A stretch of 64,000 nucleotides of DNA. It comes from Magnetococcales bacterium (GTDB lineage Bacteria; Pseudomonadota; Magnetococcia; Magnetococcales; Magnetaquicoccaceae). A program made the translations under genes and the position numbers. Under the pieces are notes generated by a model. The model ran no database searches and was not told the origin of the DNA. It saw only the letters and a program-made list of their open reading frames with translations. This document shows positions 29,606 to 38,621 of this stretch, piece after piece. Positions within the stretch are counted from its first letter, which is position 1. Each line of letters begins with the position of its first letter. The DNA lies in the NCBI GenBank assembly GCA_015232825.1, contig JADFYY010000002.1, positions 1 through 64,000 of the forward strand, in the 5' to 3' direction.

Positions 29606-30349
29606 GTGAGGTGGGCTATGAATCTTGGCGTCAAGATAATCGGGATGCTATTGGTGGTGCTGGTGATGTCGGCAGAGGCCGCAGCGGTCTCTTTGTCCAT
29701 TGCCACGGCGGATTCTAATCCGGTCTATACCAATTCTGAAGGGAGTGGGTTGGTGGACCGAGTGGCGCAGGCCGTGTTTCAACGTTTGGGTTGGCAGTTG
29801 AAAATCAGCCATCTGCCATCCGAGCGCGCTTTGATCAATGCCAATGAAGGGATTGATGATGGCGAGTTGATGCGGGTTCCAGACAAATTTATTGTGGATA
29901 CCTATCCAAATCTGATCAAGATCCCTGAACCTTGGATGAACAAAGCCTTTATCGCCTTTACCAATCAGGAACATGTCATCATCAAGAGTTGGGGTGATCT
30001 CACTCCTTATACTGTGGGTTTCATCACTGGTTGGCGGATGTTCGAGGAGAACACCCGTGATGTTCCTAACCGGATCAGGGTCAAGGATGAGGAACTGTTG
30101 TTTGGTTTGATCAAGAATGATCGTGCGCAAATCATTCTGTATGACCGGGTGCAGGGGCAAGAGTATCTGCGTAAAGAGGGGATTCAAGGGGTTCGGGTCG
30201 TGGAACCCCCTCTGGCCGAGAAGGATCTTCACTTTTATCTCAACAAGAAACACGCTGGGCTTGTCGATGCGATCACGGATACCTTGAAAAATATGAAAAA
30301 GGATGGCAGCTATCAAAAATTGTTGGAGCGTGAGGAGATGCTCAAGTGA
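29606..30349 (+). CDS. Periplasmic solute-binding protein (SBP_bac_3-like)
   Basis: Signal peptide; VSLSIATADSNPVYTNSEGSGLVDRVAQAVFQRLGWQLKISHLPSERAL. Its stop overlaps the next kinase gene. Confidence 0.8.
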   Translation: MRWAMNLGVKIIGMLLVVLVMSAEAAAVSLSIATADSNPVYTNSEGSGLVDRVAQAVFQRLGWQLKISHLPSERALINANEGIDDGELMRVPDKFIVDTYPNLIKIPEPWMNKAFIAFTNQEHVIIKSWGDLTPYTVGFITGWRMFEENTRDVPNRIRVKDEELLFGLIKNDRAQIILYDRVQGQEYLRKEGIQGVRVVEPPLAEKDLHFYLNKKHAGLVDAITDTLKNMKKDGSYQKLLEREEMLK

Positions 30350-32589
30350 CAGTGCGCGACAACAATGCACTCGAAATTCCGGTCGGGGTGGCCCTGTTTC
30401 GGTCTGGAATTGCAAGGAAATTGACCTTGCTGGTGTTATTGTTCAGTTCGATTATCACCCTGATCGGAACCTTCTTTCAGCTTTATATGGATTATCGCTA
30501 TGATGTGAATCGGGTGTCGGTACGGTTCGAGGAGATTCGTAGTACGCATTTGGAGAGCATTATCCATCAGTTGTGGTTGACAGACACGGCTTCAGTCCTG
30601 TTGTTGATGGAGGGCATTCTACGTCTGCCAGATATTCACTATCTGGAAATCGTGCGTCCCAATGCCCCGACTCTGACCGTGGGAGAGCTTGGCGTCAACG
30701 TGATCGAGCGCAATTTTCCACTGCGCTATTCTTATCGGGACAAAAGCATTGATCTTGGCCTGTTGCGGATTCAAGCCAACCTTTCCGCCATTTATCAACG
30801 CTTGATGGATAAGTTATTGATTATTCTGGTGACTCAGGCAGTTAAAACTTTTTTAGTTTCAACTTTTATTCTCCTGTTGTTTTATTATTTGGTTGGCCGA
30901 CATCTGATTGCCATTGCGGAGCATTCCAGAGTAGTAAGTCTAGAAGAGTCCTTTACCCCCATACGCCTGAATCGTCGTCTACCTTCTGGGGGGCCTGACG
31001 AACTAGACCGCCTTGTGGAGTCGTTGAACCAAACAAGTGCGGGCTATTTCGCGCTGCTTACGGAATTGTCTACCACCAATCACGCCTTGCAGCAGGAAAT
31101 CAAGGAACGCGAAACCGCTGAACGAGCATTGCAGAATTACCGTGATCACCTAGAGGAGATGATTCGTATCCGTTCTGGCGAGTTGATCGTTGCCAAAGAG
31201 CGGGCGGATGCAGCCAGCCAGAGCAAGTCGCTTTTTTTGGCCAATATGTCCCATGAACTGCGCACTCCCATCAACGCAATTTTGGGATTCGCGCAATTTA
31301 TTGCCAGAGATCCTGACGTCACACCAAAGCAAAAAGAATATCTGGATATTATTTTTAATTCTGGGGCTCATCTTCTCGATATCATTAATGAAATTCTTGA
31401 TCTGGCAAAAATTGAATCCGGGAGAATGGTGGTTGAATATACCGATATTGACTTGAGCGGCATGCTCCATGACCTGATCAACATGATGCGTGTTCGGGCC
31501 GAGGCCAAGGGATTGGATCTGCGAATTGATCAATCGTCGTCATTTCCCCGTTATGTGCGTACAGATTGCGCCAAATTACGGCAAATTATTATTAATATTA
31601 TAGGTAATGCAATTAAGTTTACCTCTCATGGGGAGGTCGTGGTGAAACTTTGTCTCCAGGGGGTCCATAAACGGCTTCTGTTGTTTGAAATTACGGATTC
31701 AGGCGTCGGGATTGCGTCGGAGAATCTGGAACGGATTCAATTGCCATTTGTGCAACTGGATCAAAGCGGAGGCACAGGGCTTGGGCTTTCCATCTCCAGG
31801 CAGTTGATTGCGCTATTGGGCGGAGAAATGCGGATTGCTAGTGAGTTGGGCAAAGGTTCGACCTTCTCCTTTTCCATTGCCTTTGAATCGGTCGTTAACC
31901 CGGAAAGTGAGTCGCCACGCCTCCAGTCCAACGGGGAGGTTATACGGATTGATAACGCTTGGGAATATCGGATCCTCATTGTTGAAGATCAGTGGGAAAA
32001 CCGGTTGTTGCTCCAAACCCTGTTGGAAAATCATCATTTTCAACTTCGTGTTGCAGTGGATGGTCGTGAGGGAGTGCGGATTTTCCAAGAGTGGCACCCC
32101 CATTTGGTACTGATGGATCGGCGTATGCCGGTGCTGGATGGATTGTCAGCGGTCAAGGAGATTCGTGCCTTGCCAGAAGGCCGGGAGGTTCCGATCATTG
32201 CGGTTACGGCGCATACATTCAGCAATGAGCGTATGGAGATGCTGGAGGCCGGGTGTGACGATTTTTTGGCAAAGCCGTTTTCAGAAGGCGAATTGTTCGA
32301 TATGATGAAAAAATACCTCCCATTATCCATCATTGGGCAGGAACGGATTTCCTGTGTCGTGGCCACTGAAGAGGCCTTGGATGCCGCTTTGCTGGGTAAA
32401 CTGCCGATTTCTTTGCTTCGGGAGCTTAATGACAGCCTGATTCGTCTGGATTTGATGCAGATTACCGCGTTAATTCAACGGGTGAAGGCCATGGATAAGG
32501 GGTTGGGAAAAACATTGGAAGGATTTGGCGAGCGGTTCGAGTTTATGCCGATCCGTAAAGCTATTCAGGTGATTGTTGGAGAAAAATGA
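30346..32589 (+). CDS. Hybrid sensor histidine kinase (TM sensor-HK-REC)
   Basis: LANMSHELRTPINAILGFAQFIARD, IIINIIGNAIKFTSHGEVV, GGTGLGLSISRQLIALLGGEMRI, REC HLVLMDRRMPVLDGLSAV. Confidence 0.93.
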   Translation: MTVRDNNALEIPVGVALFRSGIARKLTLLVLLFSSIITLIGTFFQLYMDYRYDVNRVSVRFEEIRSTHLESIIHQLWLTDTASVLLLMEGILRLPDIHYLEIVRPNAPTLTVGELGVNVIERNFPLRYSYRDKSIDLGLLRIQANLSAIYQRLMDKLLIILVTQAVKTFLVSTFILLLFYYLVGRHLIAIAEHSRVVSLEESFTPIRLNRRLPSGGPDELDRLVESLNQTSAGYFALLTELSTTNHALQQEIKERETAERALQNYRDHLEEMIRIRSGELIVAKERADAASQSKSLFLANMSHELRTPINAILGFAQFIARDPDVTPKQKEYLDIIFNSGAHLLDIINEILDLAKIESGRMVVEYTDIDLSGMLHDLINMMRVRAEAKGLDLRIDQSSSFPRYVRTDCAKLRQIIINIIGNAIKFTSHGEVVVKLCLQGVHKRLLLFEITDSGVGIASENLERIQLPFVQLDQSGGTGLGLSISRQLIALLGGEMRIASELGKGSTFSFSIAFESVVNPESESPRLQSNGEVIRIDNAWEYRILIVEDQWENRLLLQTLLENHHFQLRVAVDGREGVRIFQEWHPHLVLMDRRMPVLDGLSAVKEIRALPEGREVPIIAVTAHTFSNERMEMLEAGCDDFLAKPFSEGELFDMMKKYLPLSIIGQERISCVVATEEALDAALLGKLPISLLRELNDSLIRLDLMQITALIQRVKAMDKGLGKTLEGFGERFEFMPIRKAIQVIVGEK

Positions 32590-34571
32590 TGAGACCTAAA
32601 GGGATTTTGATCGTGGAGGACAATCTGCCCTCCCTGAAGTTGTTGTCGGATATTCTGACAGAGGCTGGTTATCCCATCCGACCTGCCAACAACGGAATGG
32701 TCGCGATGGAAGCACTTTTGTCTGAACCGCCGGAATTGATTCTGCTGGACATCTCAATGCCTGTCATGGATGGGTTTGAGTTTTGTCGCCGGGTCAAGGC
32801 CCTGGAATTTTTGCATGATATCCCCATTCTGTTCATCAGTGGTTCCACAAACCGGGAGGAGCGGGTCAAGGGGTTTGAAGTGGGGGCGGTCGATTTTATT
32901 TCCAAACCATTTCAGAGTGATGAGCTGCTGGCGCGGGTGAATACCCATTTGGAGTTGAGTCGGTTGCGGCGGCGGCTGGAGGTCCAGGTGTTGCAACGGA
33001 CAAACGACCTTGCCAGCATCAACAAGAGATTGCTACAAGAGCTTGAAGAACGCAAAAAGGCGGAAACAAAGCTTAGGAATCTATTCAATCGCTATGATGC
33101 GATTATTTCCAACAGCAAGGATGGATTTTGGATCGTTGATCTGGATGGCCGGATCTTGGAGGTCAATAAGGCTTATCTGAACATGACGGGGTACTCCAGG
33201 GAAGAGGTTCTCACCAAGAAGATTGCGGATCTGGAAGGGGTGGAAAATCCTGAAGCTGTCAAGAAGCATATTCGCAAGTTGCTTGAGAAAGGGAGTGAAA
33301 CTTTTGAAACCCGCCATCGGAAAAAACAGGGCGGTTTGGTTGATCTGGAAGTAACCGCGAATTATTTGGAATTCGAAAACGAAAAGCTTTTATTTGCTTT
33401 TTTGCGTGATATCAGTGCCAGGATCGAGATGGAGAAAAGGTTGGCCTATTCCCAAAGGATGGAGGCTGTTGGAACGTTGGCCGGGGGGATCGCTCATGAT
33501 TTTAATAATATTCTTGCGATCATCATGGGGAATGCAGAACTGGTTCAATATGGTGTTGGTGACCTTAAGGCGAACATGACGAATGTGTTGAAAGCGGTTG
33601 AGAGGGGACGGGAACTTGTGTTGCAGCTTTTGACCTTCAGTCGGGAAAAGAAAAAAGAGGAGATCCTGTTTGATCCCGCACCGATGGTCAAGGAGGCCCT
33701 TAAACTGATGCGTTCGCTTCTTCCTTCATCCGTTATTGTCAAGGAGAGCATTATTGAAGGCGGTGGGCAGGTCTTGTGGGATCCGACTCAATGGCATCAG
33801 GTCGTGATGAATTTATGTACGAATGCCCGTCATGCCATGGGGGAAAAGGGGGGCGTGCTGACCGTGCAGATGAGTCGGATTTATTTGAATGAGGAACATG
33901 CGGCGCAACGTTTGCTGGAGGAAGGGCTGTATTTTGAATTGATGGTCAAAGATACGGGCGTTGGCATCTCTTTGGAAGTGCAAGAACACATCTTTGAGCC
34001 ATTTTTTACGACCAAAGAGATTGGTGGTGGAACGGGACTCGGACTCTCGGTGGTCTACGGGGCGGTGAAAAATTGTGGAGGAGCCGTTTTTGTGGAAAGT
34101 GCGATCACCCAGGGGAGTGCGTTTTTTGTTTATCTTCCGATTGCCACGCAACAGGTTTCTCGTGTCGAGCAAACCGATCCGAATGCTATTCGCATGAGTT
34201 CTGGGAATGTTCTTTTTGTGGATGATGAATTGGAGTTGGTGAATGTGGTGGCGTCTTTTTTGGGTGTCATTGGCTATACCCCGACCTGTCTGACCAATCC
34301 CAAAGAGGCGTTGGAGTTGTTTCGGAACCATCCAGATCGGTTCGATGTCGTCATTACAGATCAAGTGATGCCAGAGTTGTCCGGTGATGAACTGGCCAGA
34401 GAGATTCATCAGATTCGTCCTGAACGGCCGATTATCTTGTGTACGGGTTACAGCGAACGGATCAATGATGAAACAGTGGCTGAGAGTGTTGGATTCTGTA
34501 CCTATCTGCTCAAGCCTTTTTCTATGAATGCGTTGGCTAATTCTTTGTATGGTGTCACCTTGACGAGTTGA
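32586..34571 (+). CDS. REC-PAS-histidine kinase-REC protein
   Basis: REC ELILLDISMPVMDGFEF; PAS DGFWIVDLDGRILEVNKAYLNMTGYS; kinase [45 protein letters not shown]-terminal REC DVVITDQVMPELSG. Confidence 0.93.
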   Translation: MMRPKGILIVEDNLPSLKLLSDILTEAGYPIRPANNGMVAMEALLSEPPELILLDISMPVMDGFEFCRRVKALEFLHDIPILFISGSTNREERVKGFEVGAVDFISKPFQSDELLARVNTHLELSRLRRRLEVQVLQRTNDLASINKRLLQELEERKKAETKLRNLFNRYDAIISNSKDGFWIVDLDGRILEVNKAYLNMTGYSREEVLTKKIADLEGVENPEAVKKHIRKLLEKGSETFETRHRKKQGGLVDLEVTANYLEFENEKLLFAFLRDISARIEMEKRLAYSQRMEAVGTLAGGIAHDFNNILAIIMGNAELVQYGVGDLKANMTNVLKAVERGRELVLQLLTFSREKKKEEILFDPAPMVKEALKLMRSLLPSSVIVKESIIEGGGQVLWDPTQWHQVVMNLCTNARHAMGEKGGVLTVQMSRIYLNEEHAAQRLLEEGLYFELMVKDTGVGISLEVQEHIFEPFFTTKEIGGGTGLGLSVVYGAVKNCGGAVFVESAITQGSAFFVYLPIATQQVSRVEQTDPNAIRMSSGNVLFVDDELELVNVVASFLGVIGYTPTCLTNPKEALELFRNHPDRFDVVITDQVMPELSGDELAREIHQIRPERPIILCTGYSERINDETVAESVGFCTYLLKPFSMNALANSLYGVTLTS

Positions 34572-34586
34572 TAAGGATTTTTAGTC

Positions 34587-35696
34587 ATGTCTGGATCGGT
34601 GCAAAGCTCTTGGTGCAGGTGGTGGGCAGGCATGATCTGTGTTGTCTTGTTTTTTATTTTGTGTTTTTCCGCTTTTGCAAATAATCAGCTTTATCTGCAA
34701 TATTCTTTTGAAAAAGATCCCCAAGTGATTGATCTTGGCACCCAACCCTTGTGGTTGCCCGGCGGGGTTGTCACTGCAGTCATGCAACGGGATAACTTAT
34801 TGCGGCAGGAGTTGGCCAAAGTCGGGATGGCGGTCCGCTTTCATCCGTTCATGAAAGGAGCGGATGTCAATGCTTTTCTGCATGGTGGTCAATTGGAGGG
34901 TGGGGTGGGGGGGGACATGCCAGCCATCACCGCATGCATCCAGGATCAAATGCAGATTGTCTCTCTGATCGATCTCGGTTTTACCTCCATCGTCACCCGT
35001 GAAGCCATGCTGATGACCTCTTTGCAGGGAGGTCGCATCGGGTATGCGAGAGGCTCCAATGCCCATTATGCCTTGCTGCAGACCTTGGCTAGTTCTGGGA
35101 TGGATGAATCGACCGTCACACTGGTGGAGATGGATGTGGATGCCATGCCAGAACAGTTGCGCAAGAAGCAAATCGACGCCTTTGCCGCCTGGGAACCGAC
35201 CCCGACTTGGGCCGTTTTTCAAGACAATGCCCAGATTGTTTACCGTTTTCTCTCTTCTGGTTATGTTTATTTCGCGCCAAGTGTGGTCCAAGATCATCCC
35301 GAAGCGGTGCGGATACTCTTGGCGGCCCAAATACGCGCTCTGACATGGCTGGATCAATCCGAGGCCAATTTGGAGCAGGGCGTGGATTGGGGGATCGAAG
35401 AGATGCACAAACTGTTGAATACCCAGGAGAAACGGGATCGTGATGAGCTTGTCCGTCTGACCATGCGTGGCTTGCGTAACTTGAGCCTGACCCCTTTGTT
35501 GCCAGAAGATGATCGGATGCCTCAAGGCCGACTGGCTAAGGCCGTTGCCTTTCTGCGCAAGATTGACAAGATTCCTCGTGACGCCTCCTGGGAGTCGGTT
35601 AGCTCCTGTTTTCACCCGGAACTGGTGGAGACCGTGTTACTGGCCCCGACACAATATCAGTTGGATCTTTTTGATTATCGCCAGGAGGTGCCTTGA
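34587..35696 (+). CDS. ABC transporter substrate-binding protein-like (NMT1/SsuA-type)
   Basis: Signal peptide; GGVVTAVMQRDNLLRQELAKVGMAVRFHPFMKGADVNAFLHGGQLEGGVGGDMPAI...AFAAWEPTPTWAV. Confidence 0.82.
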   Translation: MSGSVQSSWCRWWAGMICVVLFFILCFSAFANNQLYLQYSFEKDPQVIDLGTQPLWLPGGVVTAVMQRDNLLRQELAKVGMAVRFHPFMKGADVNAFLHGGQLEGGVGGDMPAITACIQDQMQIVSLIDLGFTSIVTREAMLMTSLQGGRIGYARGSNAHYALLQTLASSGMDESTVTLVEMDVDAMPEQLRKKQIDAFAAWEPTPTWAVFQDNAQIVYRFLSSGYVYFAPSVVQDHPEAVRILLAAQIRALTWLDQSEANLEQGVDWGIEEMHKLLNTQEKRDRDELVRLTMRGLRNLSLTPLLPEDDRMPQGRLAKAVAFLRKIDKIPRDASWESVSSCFHPELVETVLLAPTQYQLDLFDYRQEVP

Positions 35697-38620
35697 TGCT
35701 TGGAACCTCTTGCCCTCTCCATAAGGATCGCGTGTGGTCCAAAGGTTTGCAGGGTCGGATGATCCTGTGGTTTGGTGGACTGTTTTTGGCTGTTTTGATG
35801 CTGGTTCTGCTGGTCATCAATTGGGGTGTGCCTAGGAGTGGTTATTCTGGGCGGATCAGCGAAATTCGCGTTGAGATTTTTCAACATCTCAATCATTTGG
35901 CCGATCTAAAAAAACAGTTGGTGGTGGAATGGCTCTCTGAACGTCACCGTAGTCTCCGTTTTCTGGCCCGAAATCCCGATTTGATTGAAGAGAGTGTGCG
36001 GTTTATGGCGACGGGTCAGGAGGTTGAGCGAGTCGCCATTACCCAGAGGTTGGTTGCTCTGGATGAAGCCTATCCCGAAATCTTGCGTGCCGAACTCCTG
36101 GATCCAGGAACAGGCCGCGTCGTGATTTCTAGTCAGAAGGGAGGGGTGGAGTCTGTGGACTATTCAGATCCCTTTTTGCGTCATGCTTGGCTCTCCCGTA
36201 ACGGCTTTGTTGATCGCGTGGTGCTGGATTATGGGAGTGGCCATCCGGTCTTTCCCATTGGCCACGCCATCCGTAATCGGGATGGTAACACGATTGCCAT
36301 CCTAGTGGCATTGGTGACTCCCAGGATTTTTTTGCAGACCTTACTGCAAACCGGCCAAGTGGTGGGGCAGAGCAGACAGGTCTATCTGGTGGATGATCAA
36401 GGCAATCTGGTCACTTCTCTTGGAACGATTAAATCTTCTTGGTCAATCGAACCGTCGCCCGTGTTGTTGGGCGTTCCGGGACAAGAAGGCATCTTTGAAA
36501 CCACGGATACTCATGGAGTACCCGTGATCGCTGCGATTCGTCACATTCGGGTGAATACCGATTGGGGTTGGAGTTTGGTGATCAAGCAGGATCAGGCGGA
36601 GATGTTTTCTCCAGTGGTGCGCGAGATTGTTTTGGTTGTCGGTGCGGGGGGGCTTGGGTTTGTGCTGGTGGTCTTGTTGACCATTTTGATGGCCCGACGG
36701 CTTGGCGAACCTTTGTTGCGTTTGAGCCATACGGCGTCCGCTTTGGCAAGAGGGGAGATGTCCGCGCGTACTGGTCTGGATCAGGAAGGAGAGATCGGGG
36801 AGTTGGGGCGTGTTTTTGATTTCATGGCAGGACGCATCCAGGAGACATTGGCCAATAGTGAAGAACAGTTTCGTCAGTTGGAGGTGCTGATCAACAGTAG
36901 CCCAGATGGTATTTTTGCTTTTGACCAGAAGATGCGCTTGACCGTTTGGAATCCCACCATGACGCATCTGTTTGGCCTCTCCCGTGAGGAGTGTTTGGGG
37001 CAGAAGTTGGCGGCATTGATACCGTTTGGAGCCAATCTGGCAAGAAAGAGGCAGTGCGATTTTGTGTTGGCGGGCGAGGAGACCGAAGTTCTGGAGCAGG
37101 TGCATATCCATTCGTTAAACGGAGAGCGGATGGTGTTGGAGGAACGCTACTCCCCCTTGAGGAGTCTGGATGGGGAGATCTGTGGCGGATTGGTTGCCAT
37201 TCGCGACATTGCCGTTCGTAAACAGGCGGAGGAGGAGTCGCGACTGGCTAGGGAACTGGCCGATGCGGCCAATCGGGCCAAATCCATTTTTTTGGCCAAC
37301 ATGTCCCACGAATTGCGTACCCCCATCAATGCTATCTTGGGGTTTTCCCAGATCATGTCCAGGGATCCTGAACTTAACGAAAAACAGAAGGAAAATCTGG
37401 ATATTATTCTCAACTCCAGTGCCCATTTGCAGGATATCATCAACGCCATTTTGGATATGGCGAAAATTGAATCCGGGAAAATGGAGGTTGATCTGGTGGA
37501 TATCGACTTGGGTGGCCTGATCCATGACCTGATTGACATGTTGCGTCTTCGGGCCGACTCCAAAGGGTTGGAATTGCGTCTGGATCAATCGTCGTCGTTT
37601 CCAAGCCATGTCCGCACCGACCCTGCCAAGTTGCGGCAAATTATTATTAATATTATTGGAAATGCGATTAAGTTTACAAATAGTGGATATATTGTTTTAA
37701 AATTATCTCTCTGTGATGCCTTGCTGTTTGAGATCACGGATTCAGGCATCGGAATTTCAGCAGAGAGCCTGGAGAAGATCCAACAACCGTTTGTGCAACT
37801 CGCCCAGAGTGGAGGGACAGGGCTTGGGCTTTCTATTTCCAGGCAGTTGATTGGTCTTTTAGGAGGGGAGATGCGTATTGCCAGTGAGTTGGGCAAAGGG
37901 ACGACCTTCTCTTTTACCATCCCTTTTGTGCCAGTCACCGGGACTCCTCCTCATGCCTCAGACAACGGAGAGATTGTGGGTATCGACAATGGCTGTGAGT
38001 ACCGGATTCTGATTGTCGAAGACCAGCGGGAGAACCGGTTGCTGCTGCAAAACCTGTTGTCCCAGCACAATTTTCAGCTTAGGAGTGCTGAAGATGGTCG
38101 GGAAGGGGTTCGGGTTTTTCAGGAGTGGCACCCCCATCTGGTGCTGATGGATCGACGTATGCCTGTATTGGATGGACTTTCGGCGACCAGGGAGATTCGG
38201 GCGTTGCCAGATGGTAAGGAGGTCAAGATCATTGCAGTTACGGCACATACCTTTAATAATGAGCGTATGGAGATGCTGGAGGCCGGTTGTGACGATGTTC
38301 TGGCAAAGCCGTTTTCAGAAAGTGGATTGTACGATATCATGAAAAAATATCTTTCATTCTCCATAACCCGGCAGGAGAGGATGCCAGCTGTGGTTTTGGA
38401 TGCGGTATTGGATCCTGTGGCCTTGGCTAAACTCCCGGTCTCTTTGCTGCGGGAATTGGATGATAGTCTGGTTCGTCTGGATATGGTGGAGATTACGCAA
38501 TGGATCCAGCAGGTGGCAGGTCTGGATGAGGGGTTGGGAAAAATAATGAAAATCTATGGCGAACGGTTTGAGTTCATGCCGATTCGCAAGGCCATCCAAG
38601 CCATTATCGGTGGAAAATAA
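35693..38620 (+). CDS. Cache-like sensor-HAMP-PAS-HK-REC hybrid histidine kinase
   Basis: 975 aa: extracytoplasmic sensor between two TMs, HAMP, PAS (SSPDGIFAFDQKMRLTVWNPTMTHLFG), LANMSHELRTPINAILGFSQIMSRD, REC HLVLMDRRMPVLDGLSAT. Confidence 0.93.
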   Translation: MMLGTSCPLHKDRVWSKGLQGRMILWFGGLFLAVLMLVLLVINWGVPRSGYSGRISEIRVEIFQHLNHLADLKKQLVVEWLSERHRSLRFLARNPDLIEESVRFMATGQEVERVAITQRLVALDEAYPEILRAELLDPGTGRVVISSQKGGVESVDYSDPFLRHAWLSRNGFVDRVVLDYGSGHPVFPIGHAIRNRDGNTIAILVALVTPRIFLQTLLQTGQVVGQSRQVYLVDDQGNLVTSLGTIKSSWSIEPSPVLLGVPGQEGIFETTDTHGVPVIAAIRHIRVNTDWGWSLVIKQDQAEMFSPVVREIVLVVGAGGLGFVLVVLLTILMARRLGEPLLRLSHTASALARGEMSARTGLDQEGEIGELGRVFDFMAGRIQETLANSEEQFRQLEVLINSSPDGIFAFDQKMRLTVWNPTMTHLFGLSREECLGQKLAALIPFGANLARKRQCDFVLAGEETEVLEQVHIHSLNGERMVLEERYSPLRSLDGEICGGLVAIRDIAVRKQAEEESRLARELADAANRAKSIFLANMSHELRTPINAILGFSQIMSRDPELNEKQKENLDIILNSSAHLQDIINAILDMAKIESGKMEVDLVDIDLGGLIHDLIDMLRLRADSKGLELRLDQSSSFPSHVRTDPAKLRQIIINIIGNAIKFTNSGYIVLKLSLCDALLFEITDSGIGISAESLEKIQQPFVQLAQSGGTGLGLSISRQLIGLLGGEMRIASELGKGTTFSFTIPFVPVTGTPPHASDNGEIVGIDNGCEYRILIVEDQRENRLLLQNLLSQHNFQLRSAEDGREGVRVFQEWHPHLVLMDRRMPVLDGLSATREIRALPDGKEVKIIAVTAHTFNNERMEMLEAGCDDVLAKPFSESGLYDIMKKYLSFSITRQERMPAVVLDAVLDPVALAKLPVSLLRELDDSLVRLDMVEITQWIQQVAGLDEGLGKIMKIYGERFEFMPIRKAIQAIIGGK

Positions 38621-38621
38621 A

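Noticed and set aside
29648-30415. 255-aa minus-strand ORF
   Set aside because: Antisense shadow of the SBP_bac_3-like gene, without a recognisable family.
34797-35615. 272-aa minus-strand ORF
   Set aside because: Antisense to the NMT1-like binding protein; coding evidence lies on the plus strand.
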